DNA of 11,370 nt from JACRAR01 sp041665185 (GCA_041665185.1 JBAYJH010000151.1:1-11370); one strand, 5' to 3'; positions 1-5,846 are shown, counted from the stretch's first letter. The notes: a model not told the origin generated them from the letters alone. Numbers and translations are program-made.

Positions 1-2
1 CC

Positions 3-338
3 GGCGCGGCCAGTGCGATGACGGCGGTGATCTGCGTACCGTCGCGGGTCGCGGCGCGTGAGAAGGTGAGCATCGACTGCGCGGCGCCCGACGAGGAAAT
101 GCTGCTGGTGGATTGGCTCAATGCGCTGGTCTACGAGATGGCGACGCGCCACATGCTGTTCTCGCGCTTCGAGGTGAGCATCGACAACTTGCGTGTGCGG
201 GCCACCGCCTGGGGCGAGCCGGTGGATGTGGCGCGCCACCAACCCGCGGCCGAGGTCAAGGGCGCATCGTTCTGCGAACTGGCGGTGCGCCATGAGCCAG
301 ACGGCCAGTGGCTGGCGCAGTGCGTGGTCGACGTGTAA
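3..338 (+). CDS. Archease, C-terminal part (5' end outside window)
   Basis: Archease is the small protein cofactor that promotes guanylylation and multiple turnover of the RNA ligase RtcB. The frame is open to the left edge of the window, and the residues before the first internal ATG (position 18) still read like the family, so the true start lies upstream and the ATG at 18 is probably internal. Recognisable family signatures are LLVDWLNALVYE, LFSRFEV, ATAWGEP and the segment around EVKGASF, ending in the typical short C-terminal strand (QCVVDV). About 111 codons are visible, against roughly 140 residues for the whole family. The gene ends 17 nt before the chosen rtcB start, which is the classic archease-rtcB operon and supports both calls. 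No defect is visible in the part shown. Confidence 0.9.
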   Translation, partial: GAASAMTAVICVPSRVAAREKVSIDCAAPDEEMLLVDWLNALVYEMATRHMLFSRFEVSIDNLRVRATAWGEPVDVARHQPAAEVKGASFCELAVRHEPDGQWLAQCVVDV

Positions 339-355
339 GGGCGAGCGAGGACGAC

Positions 356-1786
356 ATGGATATCCGGCAACTGAGGCAGCGTGGCGACTTCGAATGGGAA
401 TTGCCCCAGTCCGGCGCGATGCGCGTGCCGGGGGTATTGTTCGCCTCGCGCGAACTCATCGAAGCCATGGATGAGAAGGTGCGCGAGCAGGTGGCCAACG
501 TCGCCAGCCTGCCGGGCATCGTCACGGCGTCCTATGCAATGCCCGATGCCCATTGGGGCTACGGTTTTCCCATCGGCGGGGTGGCCGCCTTCGATGCCGA
601 CGAGGGCGGCGTGGTATCGGCCGGCGGCGTCGGCTTCGACATCTCCTGCGGCGTGCGCACCCTGCGCACCGGCCTCACGCTCGCCGACGTCGAGGCACAC
701 AAGGTCGAACTCGCCGACCTGCTGTATGCGCGCATCCCGGCCGGCGTCGGCAGCACCGGCCCGCTCCATCTGCGGCCGGCCGAGATGGCGGCGATGCTCA
801 AGGGCGGCGCGCGCTGGGCCGTCGCGGAAGGCTACGGCAGCGATGCCGACCTGGCGCACATCGAGGAACACGGCCGCGTCGCCGGCGCCGATCCCGACGC
901 GGTGTCCGAGAAGGCCAGGAAGCGCCAGCGCGACGAAATGGGCACGCTGGGTTCGGGCAACCATTACCTCGAAGTGCAGGTGGTGGACGAAATCTTCGAC
1001 CCGGCCGCCGCGCGTGCCTATAGCCTCGCCGCCGGCGACGTGGTGGTGAGCATCCATTGCGGCTCGCGCGGCCTGGGCCACCAGATCGGCACCGACTACC
1101 TGCGCGAGATGGTGCTGGCGGCGCCGGCCGCGGGCCTCGCCCTGCCCGACCGCGAGCTGGCCTGCGCACCGCTGAAATCGGCTCTCGGCCAGCGCTACCT
1201 CGGCGCCATGCGAGCCGGCATCAACTGCGCGCTGGCCAATCGGCAGATCCTCACCCATCTGGCGCGCCTGGCTTTCGCCGAGATATTTCCCGGCATCAAG
1301 CTGCCGCTGCTCTACGATGTCTCGCACAACACCTGCAAGGAAGAGACGCACACGGTGGCAGGCCGCCGACGCCGCCTGTTCGTGCATCGCAAGGGCGCGA
1401 CGCGTGCCTTCGGGCCGGGCAATACCGAACTGCCCAACGAGTATGCCCAGGCCGGACAGCCGGTGCTGATCGGCGGCAGCATGGGCACCTCTTCCTATAT
1501 CCTCTCCGGCACGTCCGGCACCGAGGAGCGAGCCTTCGGCTCGGCCTGCCACGGCGCCGGCCGCGCCATGAGCCGCCACGAAGCCACGCGCCGCTGGCAT
1601 GGCCGGGCGCTGATCGACGAACTGGCGGCGCGCGGCATCCTGATACGCAGTCCCAGTTGGCGGGGCGTCGCCGAAGAGGCCCCGCTCGCCTACAAGGATG
1701 TCGGGGCCGTCGTCGAAGCCTCCGACCGCGCCGGACTGGCCGGCAAGGTGGCGCGATTGCTGCCGCTGGTCTGCATCAAGGGCTGA
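356..1786 (+). CDS. rtcB: RtcB-type RNA-splicing/repair ligase
   Basis: RtcB seals RNA 2',3'-cyclic phosphate or 3'-phosphate ends to 5'-hydroxyl ends using GTP and Mn2+ through a covalent histidine-GMP intermediate. The protein is 476 aa if started at ATG 356, preceded by GAGG at 347-350 (5 nt spacing). The frame extends upstream to 308, but that would overlap archease and add a non-conserved leader. All catalytic positions are visible: D95 and C98 in GFDISCGVR, H203 in GSGNHYLE, H234 in SIHCGSRGLGHQ, H324 in YDVSHN, and H399 in ACHGAGRAMSR, the predicted guanylylated histidine. Spacing is almost identical to the well-studied archaeal enzyme (98, 203, 234, 329, 404). The length fits the long RtcB type, not the roughly 408-aa E. 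coli protein. No RtcR-type regulator is seen in the window. Likely role: tRNA or rRNA repair after stress cleavage. Confidence 0.97.
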   Translation: MDIRQLRQRGDFEWELPQSGAMRVPGVLFASRELIEAMDEKVREQVANVASLPGIVTASYAMPDAHWGYGFPIGGVAAFDADEGGVVSAGGVGFDISCGVRTLRTGLTLADVEAHKVELADLLYARIPAGVGSTGPLHLRPAEMAAMLKGGARWAVAEGYGSDADLAHIEEHGRVAGADPDAVSEKARKRQRDEMGTLGSGNHYLEVQVVDEIFDPAAARAYSLAAGDVVVSIHCGSRGLGHQIGTDYLREMVLAAPAAGLALPDRELACAPLKSALGQRYLGAMRAGINCALANRQILTHLARLAFAEIFPGIKLPLLYDVSHNTCKEETHTVAGRRRRLFVHRKGATRAFGPGNTELPNEYAQAGQPVLIGGSMGTSSYILSGTSGTEERAFGSACHGAGRAMSRHEATRRWHGRALIDELAARGILIRSPSWRGVAEEAPLAYKDVGAVVEASDRAGLAGKVARLLPLVCIKG

Positions 1787-1867
1787 ACCCGGCAGGAGAG
1801 AAAAGTTGAGCTATATTGAAATCAGGCACACCACCCGCCCGATCCCCGAGTAAGGACGAGACACATC

Positions 1868-2263
1868 ATGACGCTTAACCATGTCCAGTTGTCGAAACTC
1901 AAGAAGAGTCTCCGGCAGAACTACACGTCATTGCTCGAGGAAGTCCGCGACGCCCTGGCGACGGGTGAACACCAGCAGTACATCGACTTGATCGATCGCG
2001 GCGCGACGGATACGGGCGACGAAGCGATCGGCGACTTGCTGGCGGATATCAATCTGGCCATCATCGACCGGCATGTCAAGGAAATCCGCGAGGTCGAGGC
2101 GGCCACGGCGCGGATCGCCGCGGGGGGTTACGGCAACTGCACCGATTGCGGCGAGCCTATCGCCTTCGAGCGTCTACAGGCCGCTCCCGCGGCCACGCGT
2201 TGCGTCGCCTGCCAGCAACAACGCGAACGAACCTACGCCCATGAAAGAACGCCCACACTCTGA
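1868..2263 (+). CDS. DksA/TraR family C4-type zinc-finger protein
   Basis: The 131-aa protein belongs to the DksA/TraR family, whose members bind the RNA polymerase secondary channel and tune initiation, often with ppGpp. The N-terminal half (about residues 5-85) is a predicted helical hairpin. A C4 zinc finger follows with C91, C94, C112 and C115 (CTDC, 17 residues, CVAC). The loop D40-L-I-D43-R-G-A-T-D resembles the acidic coiled-coil tip of DksA (DxxDRAT), so RNA polymerase activity may be retained. It is shorter than E. coli DksA (151 aa) and is probably a paralogue, not the housekeeping copy. AAGGA at 1852-1856 precedes ATG 1868 at a rather long spacing of 11 nt. It lies 81 nt after rtcB and before a hibernation-factor gene, suggesting a stationary-phase or stress setting (inference). 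Confidence 0.85.
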   Translation: MTLNHVQLSKLKKSLRQNYTSLLEEVRDALATGEHQQYIDLIDRGATDTGDEAIGDLLADINLAIIDRHVKEIREVEAATARIAAGGYGNCTDCGEPIAFERLQAAPAATRCVACQQQRERTYAHERTPTL

Positions 2264-2290
2264 AGCCGCCGACTGTGGGCAAAAGGCGGC
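2251..2290 (+). other. Candidate RNA pseudoknot or paired hairpins at the dksA-like 3' end
   Basis: Arm 2251-2260 (gcccacactc) pairs with 2271-2280 (gactgtgggc) with one mismatch. The intervening loop carries gccgcc at 2265-2270, which is perfectly complementary to ggcggc at 2285-2290. The helices interleave (first arm, second arm, first partner, second partner), which is H-type pseudoknot topology with 4-nt linkers tgaa and aaaa. Alternatively the two stems compete. The stop codon at 2261-2263 lies in the first loop. There is no U-tract, so a simple intrinsic terminator is unlikely. The pairing is seen; folding and function are inferred. Confidence 0.4.
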
Positions 2291-2312
2291 ACGGAGATAG
2301 GTAGCGTAGCCG

Positions 2313-2330
2313 ATACGATTCATACGATTC
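2313..2330. repeat. Perfect tandem duplication of a 9-bp unit
   Basis: The unit atacgattc occurs at 2313-2321 and again immediately at 2322-2330. It lies 19 nt upstream of the start of the hibernation-factor/cold-shock gene and just before its ribosome binding site. Flanking cgat words at 2311 and 2330 extend the pattern slightly. It could be an operator or part of the leader RNA; no known binding site is recognised. Confidence 0.6.
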
Positions 2331-2349
2331 GATAGCTTTGGAGACTCCA

Positions 2350-2895
2350 ATGCAGCTTCCAGTGCAAGTCACGTTTCGCGATTTTCCCCACTCCGAGGCG
2401 GTCGAGGCCGTTATCCGCGACAAGGCCGGGAGGCTCGAGCGGTTCTCCGAGCACATCACGTCCTGCCGCGTGACGGCAGGCATGATTCAGAAACATAAAC
2501 ATCAAGGCAAACTTTTCAATATCCGCGTCGACCTGTGCCTGCCCGGAACCGAAATCTGTGTCAATCGCGACAAGGCGGAAGATATCTATATCGCGATACG
2601 CGACGCTTTCGACGTCGTCAAGCGCAAGGTCGAAGAGCATGTCCGGCGTGCGCGTGGCGACGTCAAAGCGCACGAAGTGGACGCGCATGGGCAGGTGGCA
2701 CGCCTGTTCCCGGATGAAGGCTACGGCTTCATCGAAAAGCACGATGGCGCCGAGTTGTACTTTCATCGATATAACTGCGTACACCCGGATTTCGAGCACT
2801 TCCAGGTCGGTGATGAAGTGGCGTTCCTGGAAGAGATCGGCGGCGACGGGATGCAAGCCAACCGGGTGCGCAAGGGCAAGCACAAGACGCAGTGA
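2350..2895 (+). CDS. HPF/RaiA-type ribosome hibernation domain fused to a cold-shock domain
   Basis: The 181-aa protein has two domains. Residues 1-105 match the S30EA/HPF/RaiA fold that binds in the small-subunit decoding region and shuts down or protects ribosomes in stationary phase; recognisable parts are VQVTFRDF, FNIRVDLCLPGTEICV, and DIYIAIRDAFDVVKRKVEEHVRR. Residues 113-174 form a cold-shock (OB-fold) nucleic-acid-binding domain with RNP1-like YGFIEK (125-130) and RNP2-like LYFHR (136-140). The start is ATG 2350 because GGAG at 2340-2343 lies 6 nt upstream; the TTG at 2338 overlaps that site and is less likely. HPF-CSD fusions occur in proteobacteria. The C-terminal domain differs from the dimerising tail of long HPF, so it probably adds RNA binding and not 100S formation (inference). 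It follows the DksA-like gene by 86 nt. Confidence 0.88.
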   Translation: MQLPVQVTFRDFPHSEAVEAVIRDKAGRLERFSEHITSCRVTAGMIQKHKHQGKLFNIRVDLCLPGTEICVNRDKAEDIYIAIRDAFDVVKRKVEEHVRRARGDVKAHEVDAHGQVARLFPDEGYGFIEKHDGAELYFHRYNCVHPDFEHFQVGDEVAFLEEIGGDGMQANRVRKGKHKTQ

Positions 2896-2930
2896 CGCGC
2901 CGCCGCCTGGCCGCGCCACTCGACAGCGCC

Positions 2931-3293
2931 ATGCACCCCAAGATCGACAGCACCGAATTTGGCGCCATCACCGTCGGCGGCCAGCGCATCGAGCATGATG
3001 TTCTGATCCGCCTTTGCGGGACGGTGGCGAAACGGAAGAAGAAACTCTCCAAGGATGTGTATGGAACCTCGCACATGGTTTCGCTTGCGGAAGCCGAGCA
3101 CGTCTATGAGAAGGGCGCTAAACGGCTGATTGTCGGCGCCGGCCAGCAGGCCATGGTGGAACTTTCCGCCGAGGCGGCGGAATATTTCAAGGCCAAGAAG
3201 GTTGCCGTCGAACTGCTGGCCACGCCGGATGCCATTGCCCGCTGGAACAAGGCCAAAGGCTCGGTGATCGGGCTGTTCCACGTGACCTGTTGA
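2931..3293 (+). CDS. Mth938-like domain protein (DUF498/NDUFAF3 fold)
   Basis: This 120-aa protein resembles the Mth938/DUF498 family, whose mitochondrial member NDUFAF3 helps assemble complex I; the bacterial role is not established. Visible family features are the opening KIDSTEFGAITV, the central DVYGTSH, then EKGAKRLIVGAGQQA and the closing helix-strand segment ending GLFHVTC. ATG 2931 was chosen because homologues start just before KIDSTEFG. A GTG at 2892 would extend it by 13 residues and overlap the preceding stop, but the extension is arginine-rich and not family-like. Neither start has a clear Shine-Dalgarno sequence, so translation may be coupled to the upstream gene, whose stop is 35 nt away. 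No metal-binding or catalytic motif is visible. Confidence 0.8.
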   Translation: MHPKIDSTEFGAITVGGQRIEHDVLIRLCGTVAKRKKKLSKDVYGTSHMVSLAEAEHVYEKGAKRLIVGAGQQAMVELSAEAAEYFKAKKVAVELLATPDAIARWNKAKGSVIGLFHVTC

Positions 3294-3349
3294 GGATACG
3301 GCCGGAACAGGCAAGCGCCGGATAGGCAAGGGCTCGGGGCCGGCTGCTC

Positions 3350-4093
3350 ATGGTGACTTTTCGGTTCTACGCGGAGTTGAACGACTTCCTGGCGACGGAG
3401 CGCCGCCAGCGGGAATTCGCCTGCCGTTGCGCCCGGGCGGCCACCACCAAGCACATGATCGAGGCGCTCGGCGTTCCCCACACCGAGGTCGACCTGATAC
3501 TGGTCAATGGCGTAGCGGCGGGTTTCGACCGCTTGCTGGAAGAGGGCGACCGGGTCGCCGTCTACCCAGGGTTCGAGACGCTTGACGTCGCGCCGCTCGG
3601 CGTGCGCGAGCGTCCTATGCGCAGCGAGGCAGCGCGCTTTGTCGCCGATGCCCATCTGGGCGGTCTTGCCCGCCTGCTGCGCATGGCGGGCTTCGACACC
3701 CTTTACGACAACCATTTCCACGACAGCAGCATCGCGGCCATCGCCACTGCGGAGAACCGCATCGTGCTCTCGCGCGACCGCGAACTGCTCAAGCGCCGGG
3801 AGATCAGCCGCGGCTGCTACGTCCATGCGCTGAACTCGGCACAGCAGTTGCAGGAGATTTTCCGGCGGCTGGATCTGGCAAGCAGCGCCCGGCCATTCAC
3901 ACTGTGCCTGCACTGCAATGCGCCGCTCCACGCCATCGACAGGGCGCTGGCGCTGCCGCGCGTGCCGCCTGCCGTGCAGGCGCGCTACCGGCGTTTCACC
4001 ACCTGCGAAATCTGCCAGCGCGTGTATTGGGAGGGCTCGCACTGGGAACGCATGCGTGGCTTGCTGGACCGGGTGATGCCGGCGCGCGACTGA
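3350..4093 (+). CDS. Mut7-C RNase-like domain protein with N-terminal ubiquitin-like domain
   Basis: The 247-aa protein has the architecture annotated as Mut7-C ubiquitin/RNAse domain protein. Residues 1-80 are a ubiquitin/ThiS-like beta-grasp domain (VTFRFYAELNDFL, ILVNG, LLEEGDRVAVYPGFE) without a C-terminal diglycine, so it is not an obvious sulfur carrier. Residues about 95-235 are the Mut7-C domain, a PIN-like nuclease fold with acidic residues D100 in FVADAHLGGLARLLR and D143 in LSRDRELL. A zinc ribbon follows with C186, C189, C219 and C222. The family name derives from the C-terminal region of the worm exonuclease MUT-7; activity of bacterial members is largely uncharacterised. The start at ATG 3350 matches the usual onset of the beta-grasp domain, although the ribosome binding site is poor. 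It lies 56 nt after the Mth938-like gene and ends the plus-strand block. Confidence 0.85.
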   Translation: MVTFRFYAELNDFLATERRQREFACRCARAATTKHMIEALGVPHTEVDLILVNGVAAGFDRLLEEGDRVAVYPGFETLDVAPLGVRERPMRSEAARFVADAHLGGLARLLRMAGFDTLYDNHFHDSSIAAIATAENRIVLSRDRELLKRREISRGCYVHALNSAQQLQEIFRRLDLASSARPFTLCLHCNAPLHAIDRALALPRVPPAVQARYRRFTTCEICQRVYWEGSHWERMRGLLDRVMPARD

Positions 4094-4152
4094 TCCGTTG
4101 GTTTCGCCGCGAGCGTCCAAGCTTAACGTGAAATACCGTTACGAAGCGCCCC

Positions 4153-4242
4153 TTAACCCACGAGCGCAGCGAGCAACTTGTAGCCCCCGCCTGGGCGGGG
4201 GTTGGGGGTGGGGGCGTAAACCTCGTCTTCGAACGATTTCAT
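4153..4242 (-). CDS. Candidate micro-ORF of 29 codons downstream of dsrE2
   Basis: On the minus strand an ATG at 4242 opens a 29-residue frame ending in TAA at 4155-4153. The peptide starts MKSFEDEVYAPTP, has a Pro/Gly-rich middle (PRPGGG) and a short hydrophobic end (YKLLAALVG). It begins 31 nt after the dsrE2 stop on the same strand, so it could be on the same transcript. The codons for the middle form one side of the GC hairpin. No clear Shine-Dalgarno sequence precedes it and I recognise no family. It may be a chance frame within an intergenic repeat; the well-formed start and acidic-to-hydrophobic layout are why it is listed. Confidence 0.25.
   Translation of the reverse strand: MKSFEDEVYAPTPNPRPGGGYKLLAALVG
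4184..4201. other. GC-only hairpin in the convergent intergenic region
   Basis: The sequence cccccgcc at 4184-4191 is the exact reverse complement of ggcggggg at 4194-4201, separated by tg, so the closing pair must open to give a workable loop. It would fold on either strand. No run of T follows on either side, so it does not fit a standard intrinsic terminator, though it could stabilise 3' ends of the two convergent transcripts. Confidence 0.5.
4193..4214 (+). other. Canonical four-tract G-quadruplex motif
   Basis: G-tracts of 3, 5, 5 and 5 lie at 4193-4195, 4197-4201, 4204-4208 and 4210-4214, separated by loops of 1, 2 and 1 nt. This meets the usual four-tract definition with very short loops, which favours a stable fold. 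It overlaps the right arm of the GC hairpin, so the two structures compete. On the minus strand the same bases are the C-rich codons of the micro-ORF. Confidence 0.6.
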
Positions 4243-4273
4243 GGCACGGGGGGTGGTCTGACGACGATGCGAG

Positions 4274-4888
4274 TTAGATGAACAGGCAGACGTCCGACTG
4301 CTGCGCCACCGGCAGGAAGGTGGCGGCGCCGGCGAAATCCATGCCGGGGATGAAGTCGTCGTGGCTGAAGCCGAACAGGTCGACCGTCATCTGGCAGGCG
4401 ATGAACTTGACGTCGCCTTCCTTGCAGGCGTCGCGCAACTCCTCGACGCTGGCTACGCCGTTGTTGCTGATGGTCTGCTTCATCAGCGTGGTTGCCATGA
4501 CCTCGAACCCAGGGATGCCGGCCTGGACGAGATTGGGAATATTCCAGTTGATGCCCTTGAACCAGTCTGGCCCGAAGGGCATCTTCATGGGCATGCCGGG
4601 GTTGCCGAGGGGGCTGATCTTGAGCTCACTGACATCCTTGCGGACTAGGTTGAGGCCGTAGAAGGTGAAGAAGACCGATACGTCCCAGCCCAGGGCGGCG
4701 GCGGTCGACGCCAGGATGAAGGGTGGATAGGCCCAGTCCAGCGTGCCCTTGGTGGCGATGATGGCCAGGGAAGGCGTCTTGCTTTCCTGGATCTCCCTGA
4801 GCTTTTCTTCGATCTTGCCCGGCAGGATTTCGTCGATCCGGCGACGGACCAGATCCTCGATGATCGCCAGTTGCGAGGGTTCGCCCAT
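4274..4888 (-). CDS. dsrE2: DsrE2-type DsrE/DsrF-like sulfur-transfer protein
   Basis: The 204-aa protein belongs to the DsrE/DsrF/DrsH-like family of the DsrE2 type, found with TusA in sulfur-oxidising bacteria and thought to take part in a cytoplasmic sulfane-sulfur relay. Features: a charged helical N-terminus (1-38), a first strand LAIIATKG (41-48), a hydrophobic stretch at about 53-80 (YPPFILAS to FFTFYGLNLV), a Gly/Pro/Met-rich loop (94-107), and the signature IACQMTVDLFG (163-173) with C165, the best candidate persulfide cysteine. C155 and C201 are additional. The 53-80 stretch could be a membrane segment, as proposed for some DsrE2 proteins, or the buried core of the fold. The ATG at 4888 has AGGAGA at 4895-4900 upstream on its strand. 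The gene starts 14 nt after the tusA stop, so co-transcription is very likely. No rhodanese gene, often the third member, is present here. Confidence 0.87.
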   Translation of the reverse strand: MGEPSQLAIIEDLVRRRIDEILPGKIEEKLREIQESKTPSLAIIATKGTLDWAYPPFILASTAAALGWDVSVFFTFYGLNLVRKDVSELKISPLGNPGMPMKMPFGPDWFKGINWNIPNLVQAGIPGFEVMATTLMKQTISNNGVASVEELRDACKEGDVKFIACQMTVDLFGFSHDDFIPGMDFAGAATFLPVAQQSDVCLFI

Positions 4889-4902
4889 GAGATTTCTCCT
4901 GT

Positions 4903-5130
4903 TTACTTGCGCTTGACGAAGAACTCGAATTCCTTGTTCTTCTCTTCCGTCGACAGCAGTTCGTTGCCGGTCTGCTTGGCGAAAGCTGCGAGGTCCTTGA
5001 CCGAACCCGGATCGGTGGACACCACTTTCAATACCTGGCCCGACTGCATGTCGGTCAATGCTTTCTTGGTGCGCAGGATGGGCAATGGGCAGTTCAAACC
5101 GCGAGCGTCGAGTTCCTTGTCGAAATGCAT
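4903..5130 (-). CDS. tusA: TusA-family sulfur carrier protein
   Basis: The 75-aa protein is a TusA/SirA-like sulfur carrier. The family holds sulfur as a persulfide on one conserved cysteine and passes it between partners: in E. coli for tRNA thiolation, in sulfur oxidisers as a central cytoplasmic donor to Dsr or sHdr systems. The signature ARGLNCPLPILRTKKAL is present with the active C14 in the CPxP motif, followed by the typical VVSTDPGSVKDL segment. Length is normal for the family. On the minus strand AAGGAAG precedes the ATG at 5130 by about 5 nt. It is the first gene of the tusA-dsrE2 pair and has a good promoter about 45-70 bp upstream. The dsrE2 partner and adjacent qmo/hdr operon favour a dissimilatory sulfur role over tRNA thiolation (inference). 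Confidence 0.95.
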   Translation of the reverse strand: MHFDKELDARGLNCPLPILRTKKALTDMQSGQVLKVVSTDPGSVKDLAAFAKQTGNELLSTEEKNKEFEFFVKRK

Positions 5131-5172
5131 GTTGGCTTCCTTATGAATTTACTTGGGAGTGTAACAATAAGC

Positions 5173-5201
5173 TTTATGAGTCAATTTTGCTATCGTGTCA
5201 A
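5173..5201 (-). promoter_or_regulatory. Sigma70-type promoter for tusA-dsrE2
   Basis: Read on the minus strand, a perfect -35 box TTGACA (5201-5196) is followed by a 17-bp spacer and CATAAA (5178-5173), which matches the -10 consensus at 4 of 6 positions. The surroundings are clearly more AT-rich than the rest of the window. The predicted transcript would start around 5165, leaving a leader of roughly 35 nt with the AAGGAAG ribosome binding site. The gap at 5131-5256 also separates the divergent metallophosphoesterase gene, for which no comparably good promoter was found. Confidence 0.65.
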
Positions 5202-5256
5202 AATTTGCGCCTCTTGGGTTCAGGAAATTTTTATCCCGCGATAAGGAAGCCTCTTG

Positions 5257-5775
5257 ATGAAAGTATGTATCGTTTCCGACAGCCACGACCGCGGCCCCAT
5301 GCTGGCAGCGGCGGTGGCCGAAGCCAAGCAGGAGGGCGCCGAAGCGGTGATCCATTGCGGCGACCTGATCGGCACCAACACCCTGAAAGCCACACTAGGG
5401 CTAGGGTTGGTAATCCACGCGGTGCACGGCAACAACCTCGGCGACCCGGTGGCGATCGCCCGTCTGGCCTGCAATTCGGAGGGCCAGTTTCACTATTACG
5501 GCCAGGACGCCGACCTGGTGCTCGCCGGCCGGCGCATCTTCGTTACCCACTACCCCCACTATGGCCACGCCATGGCCTGCGCCGGCGATCACGAGCTGGT
5601 GTGTTGCGGCCACAGCCACGTGCCGAACGTTGCGCAGCAGGCCAACATTCATGGCGCTGCCACCTGGCTCGTCAATCCGGGGACCGTGGCCGGCCTCGGC
5701 GCCGCCGCGGCAACGTGGATCTTCGCCGACCTAGCCACCATGGTGTTTGACATCCGAAATACTCCTGCGATCTAA
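5257..5775 (+). CDS. YfcE/MJ0936-type metallophosphoesterase
   Basis: The 172-aa protein is a small calcineurin-like metallophosphodiesterase of the YfcE/MJ0936 type, a family that hydrolyses phosphodiester bonds in a two-metal (often Mn2+) site. Metal-ligand motifs occur in order: SDSHDRG (D8, H10), HCGDLIG (D36), HGNN (N59/N60), VTHYPHYG (H98), CGHSHVP (H119, H121) and VNPGT near the end. Length is typical. Start at ATG 5257, with AAGGAAG at 5243-5249 ideally spaced; the TTG just before it is unlikely. It is divergent from tusA and 117 bp upstream of qmoA on the same strand. No substrate can be assigned; whether it belongs functionally to the sulfur genes is unknown. Confidence 0.9.
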   Translation: MKVCIVSDSHDRGPMLAAAVAEAKQEGAEAVIHCGDLIGTNTLKATLGLGLVIHAVHGNNLGDPVAIARLACNSEGQFHYYGQDADLVLAGRRIFVTHYPHYGHAMACAGDHELVCCGHSHVPNVAQQANIHGAATWLVNPGTVAGLGAAAATWIFADLATMVFDIRNTPAI

Positions 5776-5846
5776 GCGCGCGCTCCGCCTTATGGGTGAA
5801 TAAAAACATTTGCGCTCGCATCCTCCCGGCGCCAAAATTCAAACGC

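Larger units (their letters stand above)
4094..4273. other. Convergent intergenic region between the Mut7-C gene and dsrE2
   Basis: This 180-bp gap separates the plus-strand block from the minus-strand tusA-dsrE2 operon. It contains a GC hairpin, a G-quadruplex motif, a run of six G at 4248-4253, and a minus-strand micro-ORF, each listed separately. No classical intrinsic terminator with a T-tract was found for either flanking operon. The segment resembles the dispersed GC-rich intergenic elements of many high-GC proteobacteria, which cannot be tested from one window. Confidence 0.6.

Noticed and set aside
131..1600. Long open frame (489 codons) on the minus strand across archease and rtcB
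   Set aside because: Mirror of GC-rich coding sequence; both plus-strand genes are unmistakable and the antisense protein is Ala/Gly/Arg/His-rich with no recognisable domain.
1812..1817. TATATT before the dksA-like gene as a -10 box
   Set aside because: No acceptable -35 hexamer 16-18 bp upstream (ccggca matches only half), so not supported as a promoter.
5205..5234. Forward promoter (TTGCGC, 18 bp, TTTTAT) for the metallophosphoesterase
   Set aside because: Weak boxes, and the predicted transcript start would fall almost on the ribosome binding site.
5395..5406. Telomere-like duplicated cta-ggg in the metallophosphoesterase gene
   Set aside because: It simply encodes Leu-Gly-Leu-Gly inside a conserved frame; only the rare CTAG words are unusual, which is too little to build on.
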